From positions 1 through 8,414 of the forward strand of contig CAYNLG010000113.1 in the NCBI GenBank assembly GCA_964397995.1: DNA of 8,414 nt, given 5' to 3'. Source of the stretch: CAYNLG01 sp964397995 (lineage in GTDB: Bacteria > Planctomycetota > Phycisphaerae > FEN-1346). Under the pieces are notes generated by a model that saw only the letters and a list, made by a program, of their open reading frames with translations, was not told where the DNA came from and searched no databases. Shown piece after piece: positions 5,438-8,414 of this stretch. Position 1 is the stretch's first letter, and the number at the start of each line of letters is the position of its first letter. A program made the translations under genes and the position numbers.

Positions 5438-6356
5438 GGTGGGCAAGACGGCGCGGCGGTTCCCCCCGTGGATCAAGAAGCGGATCCCGACGGGGGAGGA
5501 GGCGGCCCACGTGCGCGGGCTCCTGGCGGAGCTGGGGCTCGAGACGGTCTGCTCCGGGGCCCACTGCCCGAACCAGGCGGAGTGCTTTGCGCGGGGCACC
5601 GCGACGTTCCTCATCCTCGGGGCGACCTGCACGCGGTCGTGCCGGTTCTGCGCGATCGAGGCCGCCGACCCGGGGCCGCTCCGCGCCGACGAGCCGCAGG
5701 CCGTGGCGGAGGCGTGCGCGCGGCTGGGGCTGCGGCACGTGGTGGTGACGAGCGTGACGCGCGACGACCTGCCGGATGGCGGGGCGGGCCACTTTGCCCG
5801 GACCATCGAGGCGATCCGCGCCCGGTTGCCGAAGGCCGTCCTCGAGGTCCTCACGCCGGACTTCCAGGGCGACCGCGCGGCGCTGCGGACGGTGCTGGCG
5901 GCCCGGCCCGACATCTTCAACCACAACGTCGAGACCGTGCCGCGCCTCTACGCGACGATCCGCCCCGAGGCCGACTACGGGCAGAGCCTGGCGGTGCTGG
6001 CGGCGGCGCGGGAGCTGGCCGAGGCCGCGGGCCTGGCGGTGCATACGAAGAGCGGCCTGATGGTTGGCCTGGGGGAGACCGACGCCGAGGTCCGCGCGGT
6101 GCTGGCGGACCTGCGGGCGGCGCGGGTCGACATCGTGACCCTCGGGCAGTACCTGGCGCCGTCGCGGGCGCACGCCCCGGTCGAGCGGTTCGTCACGCCG
6201 GAGGCGTTTGCGGCGCTCGAGGCCGAGGCCCGGGCGATGGGATTCGCGGCGGTGGCGGCAGGGCCGTTCGTGCGGTCCAGCTACATGGCCGAGGAGGTCT
6301 ATGCCGGCCGCACGGGCGGCGCCTCGGCGCACGACGCTGACAACGGGCACACCTAG
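5427..6356 (+). CDS. lipA: lipoyl synthase, radical SAM
   Basis: LipA inserts two sulfur atoms at C6 and C8 of protein-bound octanoyl groups. The 309-residue protein has both 4Fe-4S ligand sets: the auxiliary cluster C-x4-C-x5-C at Cys42, Cys47 and Cys53 (the sacrificial sulfur source), and the radical SAM CxxxCxxC at Cys68, Cys72 and Cys75. The C-terminal RSSY motif (283-286), whose serine ligates the auxiliary cluster in the family, is intact. Other family blocks are TSVTRDDLPDGGAGHF (108-123), FNHNVETVPRLY and KSGLMVGLGET. The ATG at 5427 lies inside the end of lipB (11-base overlap), a sign of translational coupling; it gives the usual N terminus, RFPPWIKKRIP (11-21). A short polar tail follows the RSSY region. 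Together with lipB it makes the complete de novo lipoylation route. Confidence 0.96.
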   Translation: MSDRVGKTARRFPPWIKKRIPTGEEAAHVRGLLAELGLETVCSGAHCPNQAECFARGTATFLILGATCTRSCRFCAIEAADPGPLRADEPQAVAEACARLGLRHVVVTSVTRDDLPDGGAGHFARTIEAIRARLPKAVLEVLTPDFQGDRAALRTVLAARPDIFNHNVETVPRLYATIRPEADYGQSLAVLAAARELAEAAGLAVHTKSGLMVGLGETDAEVRAVLADLRAARVDIVTLGQYLAPSRAHAPVERFVTPEAFAALEAEARAMGFAAVAAGPFVRSSYMAEEVYAGRTGGASAHDADNGHT

Positions 6357-6375
6357 CGGAGAGGGAGGCGGACGG

Positions 6376-6624
6376 ATGGCGGATGTGGACGTGACCCTGC
6401 CGAGCCTGGGCGACGACGCCGGCGACGAGGCGCGCGTGGCGTTCTGGTACGTGGACCCCGGGGAAGAGGTGGAGGAGGGCGACGCCCTGGTCCAGATGCT
6501 GACCGACAAGGCGACGTTCGACGTGCCGAGCCCCCAGGCGGGGCGCGTGGCCGAGCACCTGGTCGACGAGGACGACGAGGTGAAGGTCGGCGACCCCCTG
6601 TGCCGCCTCACGGTGGACGCCTGA
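6376..6624 (+). CDS. freestanding lipoyl-domain protein
   Basis: This 82-residue protein is a single lipoyl (biotinyl/lipoyl fold) domain and little else. The half-domain pattern is clear: VTLPSLGDDAGD (6-17), VDPGEEVEEGDALVQM (26-41), the turn TDKATFDVPSP (43-53) with Lys45 as the expected lipoylation site, then AGRVAEHLV and VGDPLCRLTV. TDKA instead of the biotin-type AMKM argues for lipoate. It resembles the first domain of E2 acyltransferases, but the linker, E1/E3-binding domain and catalytic domain are absent and the next gene starts one base after its stop. A strong ribosome site, GGAGAGGGAGG at 6358-6368, lies 7 bases upstream of ATG 6376. Its place after lipB and lipA suggests it is their substrate and a partner of the E3 at the start of the operon. 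Which dehydrogenase it serves is unknown. It is acidic and has no signal peptide. Confidence 0.88.
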   Translation: MADVDVTLPSLGDDAGDEARVAFWYVDPGEEVEEGDALVQMLTDKATFDVPSPQAGRVAEHLVDEDDEVKVGDPLCRLTVDA

Positions 6625-6625
6625 C

Positions 6626-7246
6626 GTGCCGCGCCCGGGCCGCTTCATCGTCCTGGACGGGGCCGAGGGGGCGGGCAAGACCACGCACATGCTCCGCCTG
6701 GCCGAGACGCTCCGCGCGCGGGGGCTGGAGGTGCTGACCGTCCGCGACCCGGGGTCGACGCCCGTCTCGGAGCGGATCCGCGACGTCTTGCTCGACCCGG
6801 CGAGTGGCGACCTGGACGCCCGGACCGAGGTGTGCCTGTACATGGCGAGCCGGGCGGAGCTGGTGGCGAAGGTGGTGCGGCCGGCGCTGGCGGGCGGGGC
6901 GGTGGTGCTCGCGGACCGGTTCGTCTCCTCGACCGAGGCGTACCAGGGGCACGCGGGCGGGGCCGACCCGGAGGCGATCCGCCAGGTGGCCCGCTTCGCG
7001 TGCGCGGGCCTGGAGCCGGACTTGACGGTGGTGCTGGACGTGCCGGTCGAGGTGGGGTTCTCGCGGAAGCTCGGGGAGCCGGACCGCATGGAGGCCAAGG
7101 CCCGGAGCTACCACGAGCGGGTCCGCGAGGGGTTCTTGGCCATGGGCCGCCAGCGGCCGGACCGCGTGGTGGTGGTGGACGCCACGGGGGACTTCGACGC
7201 GGTGGCGACGGCGATCGAGAAGGTGGTGGACGACCGTGTCCTTTGA
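6626..7246 (+). CDS. tmk: thymidylate kinase (dTMP kinase)
   Basis: This enzyme phosphorylates dTMP to dTDP with ATP, an essential step toward dTTP. The 206-residue protein has the usual length and motifs: P-loop DGAEGAGKTT (11-20, Lys19), the dTMP-binding RDPGSTP (40-46; most family members have REPGGTP, so Glu to Asp and Gly to Ser are mild departures), the DRFVSSTEAYQG block (97-108), and the lid region EPDRMEAKA (151-159) followed by YHERVREGF (162-170). GTG 6626 lies one base after the lipoyl-domain stop with no strong ribosome site, so coupling to that highly expressed small gene is likely. The end overlaps holB by 11 bases. tmk next to holB is a common bacterial arrangement. Confidence 0.94.
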   Translation: MPRPGRFIVLDGAEGAGKTTHMLRLAETLRARGLEVLTVRDPGSTPVSERIRDVLLDPASGDLDARTEVCLYMASRAELVAKVVRPALAGGAVVLADRFVSSTEAYQGHAGGADPEAIRQVARFACAGLEPDLTVVLDVPVEVGFSRKLGEPDRMEAKARSYHERVREGFLAMGRQRPDRVVVVDATGDFDAVATAIEKVVDDRVL

Positions 7247-8333
7247 GCCCATCCGGTACCAGCAGGCGGCGCTGCGGGCGCTGCGGGCGGCCGTGGCGCG
7301 CGACCGGCTGCCGCAGGCGCTCCTCTTTACCGGGCCGCGCGGCGTGGGGAAGGGGATGGCGGCGCGGGCGCTGGCGCAACTGCTCTTCTGCGAGACGCCG
7401 CGCGAGACCGAACTCGGGCCGGACGCGTGCGGGACGTGCGGGCCGTGCCGGCGCGTCGCGCGGGGGACGCACCCGGACCTGGCGTGGTTCGCGAAGGAGC
7501 CGGAGCGGAACGACTTCCGCATCCAGTTGGTGGCCCGGCGCGACGGCAGCCCGGACGTGGTCGTCAACGAGTCGATCACGCTGAGCCCGATGGAGGCCGA
7601 CCGGACGGTCACGGTGCTGGACGACGCGGAGCGGCTGAACGCGGAGGCGGCCAACGCGCTGCTGAAGAGCCTGGAGGAGCCGGCGCCGCACGCGGTGCTG
7701 ATCCTGCTTTGCGCGGACGCGGGGCGGCTGCCGGCGACGATCCGGTCGCGGTGCCAGACGGTGCTGTTCCGGCCGCTGCCGGCGGAGTTCGTGGCGGAGC
7801 TGGTGCGCGGGCGGCCGGAGGCCGAGGGCGCGAGCGCCGAGGAGATCGCCTTCGTCAGCCGGTTCGCGGGCGGCAGCGTGGAGCAGGCGGCGCGGCTCGT
7901 TGGGAGCGGGTTCTGGGCCCTGAAACGCGAGATCGTCGGGCGCCTGGCATCGCTCGACCCCGCTGCCGCCCTGGCCCTGGCCGAGGACGTGGCCGCCTGG
8001 GCCAAGGAGCGGGTCAAGGCCGGCAAGGCCAAGACCGGGACGCCGGAGGAGACGGCCTTGAGGCGCGAGTCGGCGCGGCTGGCGCTGGCGGCGGCGGCGT
8101 CGGCGCTGCGGGACGCGGCCGTGATCGCCGGCGGGGCCGAGGAGGCCGTGCCGCTCGTGAACCCCGGGGAGCGGCCGACGCTGGAGCGGCTGGCGTTGCG
8201 CGGCCGGGAGGCGCTGGTCCGGGCGATGGAGCCCCTGGCCGACGGCCAGGCCCACATCCTCCGCTACGCCCACGTGGAACTGGCGACCGAGAACGCGCTG
8301 GTCCAGGCCGGCCGCCGCCTGGCCGCCGGCTAG
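7236..8333 (+). CDS. holB: DNA polymerase III delta' subunit
   Basis: This is an AAA+ clamp-loader subunit of the replicative polymerase. Of 365 residues, 1 to about 180 carry the recognisable core: Walker A-like GPRGVGKG (33-40, with Gly in place of the usual Thr/Ser at position 40), a zinc knuckle (Cys52, Cys65, Cys68, Cys71), Walker B-like VLDDAERLN (127-135), NALLKSLEEPAPHAV (140-154) and the RSRC motif (170-173) that supplies the arginine finger. RSRC together with position next to tmk fits delta' better than DnaX, which would be longer. Residues 91-117 between the HPDL block and the Walker B strand look longer than usual for the family. The C-terminal part (about 190-365) is helical, rich in Ala, Leu and Glu, as expected for the lid and collar domains. 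GTG 7236 overlaps the tmk end, with AAGGTGG 9 bases upstream. Confidence 0.87.
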   Translation: MSFEPIRYQQAALRALRAAVARDRLPQALLFTGPRGVGKGMAARALAQLLFCETPRETELGPDACGTCGPCRRVARGTHPDLAWFAKEPERNDFRIQLVARRDGSPDVVVNESITLSPMEADRTVTVLDDAERLNAEAANALLKSLEEPAPHAVLILLCADAGRLPATIRSRCQTVLFRPLPAEFVAELVRGRPEAEGASAEEIAFVSRFAGGSVEQAARLVGSGFWALKREIVGRLASLDPAAALALAEDVAAWAKERVKAGKAKTGTPEETALRRESARLALAAAASALRDAAVIAGGAEEAVPLVNPGERPTLERLALRGREALVRAMEPLADGQAHILRYAHVELATENALVQAGRRLAAG

Positions 8334-8414
8334 GCCCCCCTCCAGGCGGCTTCCGGTGTCGGGGTGTGACTAATTTTTCTGGCGCATTCTAAATCCTTTG
8401 CTAGCCTTGTTTTG
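8334..8414. other. non-coding tail, turning AT-rich
   Basis: After the holB stop about 35 GC-rich bases are followed by an abruptly AT-rich stretch from about 8369 to the window end, with ATTTTT (8373-8378) and CTAAAT (8389-8394). No gene, clear hairpin plus T-run or convincing promoter is seen. It probably holds the end of the operon and the control region of the next gene, which is outside the window. Confidence 0.4.

Noticed and set aside
6376..6624. The lipoyl-domain gene as a broken E2 pseudogene
   Set aside because: The domain ends naturally after its last strand, has a strong ribosome site, and is followed after one base by an intact tmk with no E2 remnant in any frame.
6608..8273. 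Two - strand open frames of over 500 codons opposite tmk and holB
   Set aside because: Both are composition artefacts with Arg-, Pro- and Ala-rich products; the + strand carries complete tmk and holB motifs.
8366..8394. sigma70 promoter GTGACT-17-CTAAAT in the AT-rich tail
   Set aside because: The -10 matches only three of six positions, so it falls below the two accepted promoter candidates; the downstream gene is not in view to support it.
8380..8400. sigma54-type promoter around TGGCGC near the right end
   Set aside because: There is no TTGC element at the required distance; only the GG half resembles the consensus.
1..8414. CRISPR array, tRNA, rRNA, insertion sequence or integrase
   Set aside because: No regularly spaced repeats, cloverleaf, rRNA segments, transposase motifs or terminal repeats were seen on either strand.

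Overview
The window is very GC-rich, with tightly packed genes that all lie on the + strand. It reads as a conserved housekeeping stretch of a Gram-negative-type bacterium. Two single-LysM lipoproteins, a twin-arginine-exported DUF362 protein and a myo-inositol-phosphate synthase beside a PI-phosphate-synthase-like enzyme would fit Planctomycetota (perhaps the Phycisphaerae side). That placement is inference; no rRNA or other clear marker is present. No mobile element, CRISPR array, tRNA or rRNA was seen.

Left part (1-2010), inositol phospholipid and envelope genes. The window opens inside the C-terminal end of inositol-3-phosphate synthase. Next is a CDP-alcohol phosphatidyltransferase of the phosphatidylinositol-phosphate synthase type, which would use the first enzyme's product directly. 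Two small lipoproteins follow, each with one LysM domain. A good sigma70-type promoter candidate (TTGACC, 17 bases, TAGACT) overlaps the stop codon of the phosphatidyltransferase and would drive the LysM pair.

Middle (2011-3210). A gap with three consecutive hairpins leads to a Tat-exported DUF362 protein, followed by a weak terminator-like hairpin.

Right part (3211-8333), a probable single operon of six genes. A second promoter with the same layout (TTGACC, 17 bases, TAGGAT) and a structured leader of about 110 bases precede lpdA (E3, dihydrolipoamide dehydrogenase), lipB (octanoyltransferase), lipA (lipoyl synthase), a freestanding 82-residue lipoyl domain, tmk (dTMP kinase) and holB (DNA polymerase III delta'). 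Spacing runs from 11-base overlaps to a 19-base gap. The first four genes form a coherent lipoate unit: LipB loads octanoate on a carrier lysine, LipA inserts sulfur, the small lipoyl protein is a candidate carrier, and E3 reoxidises dihydrolipoyl groups. No E1 or E2 gene is present here. tmk and holB are a common pair of DNA-replication genes that appear to share the transcript.

The last 45 or so bases, after holB, turn abruptly AT-rich and hold no recognisable gene. I found no clearly new system. The best leads are the freestanding lipoyl carrier inside a lipoate-assembly operon, the Arg-to-Thr change in the phosphatidyltransferase signature, and the matched promoter pair.
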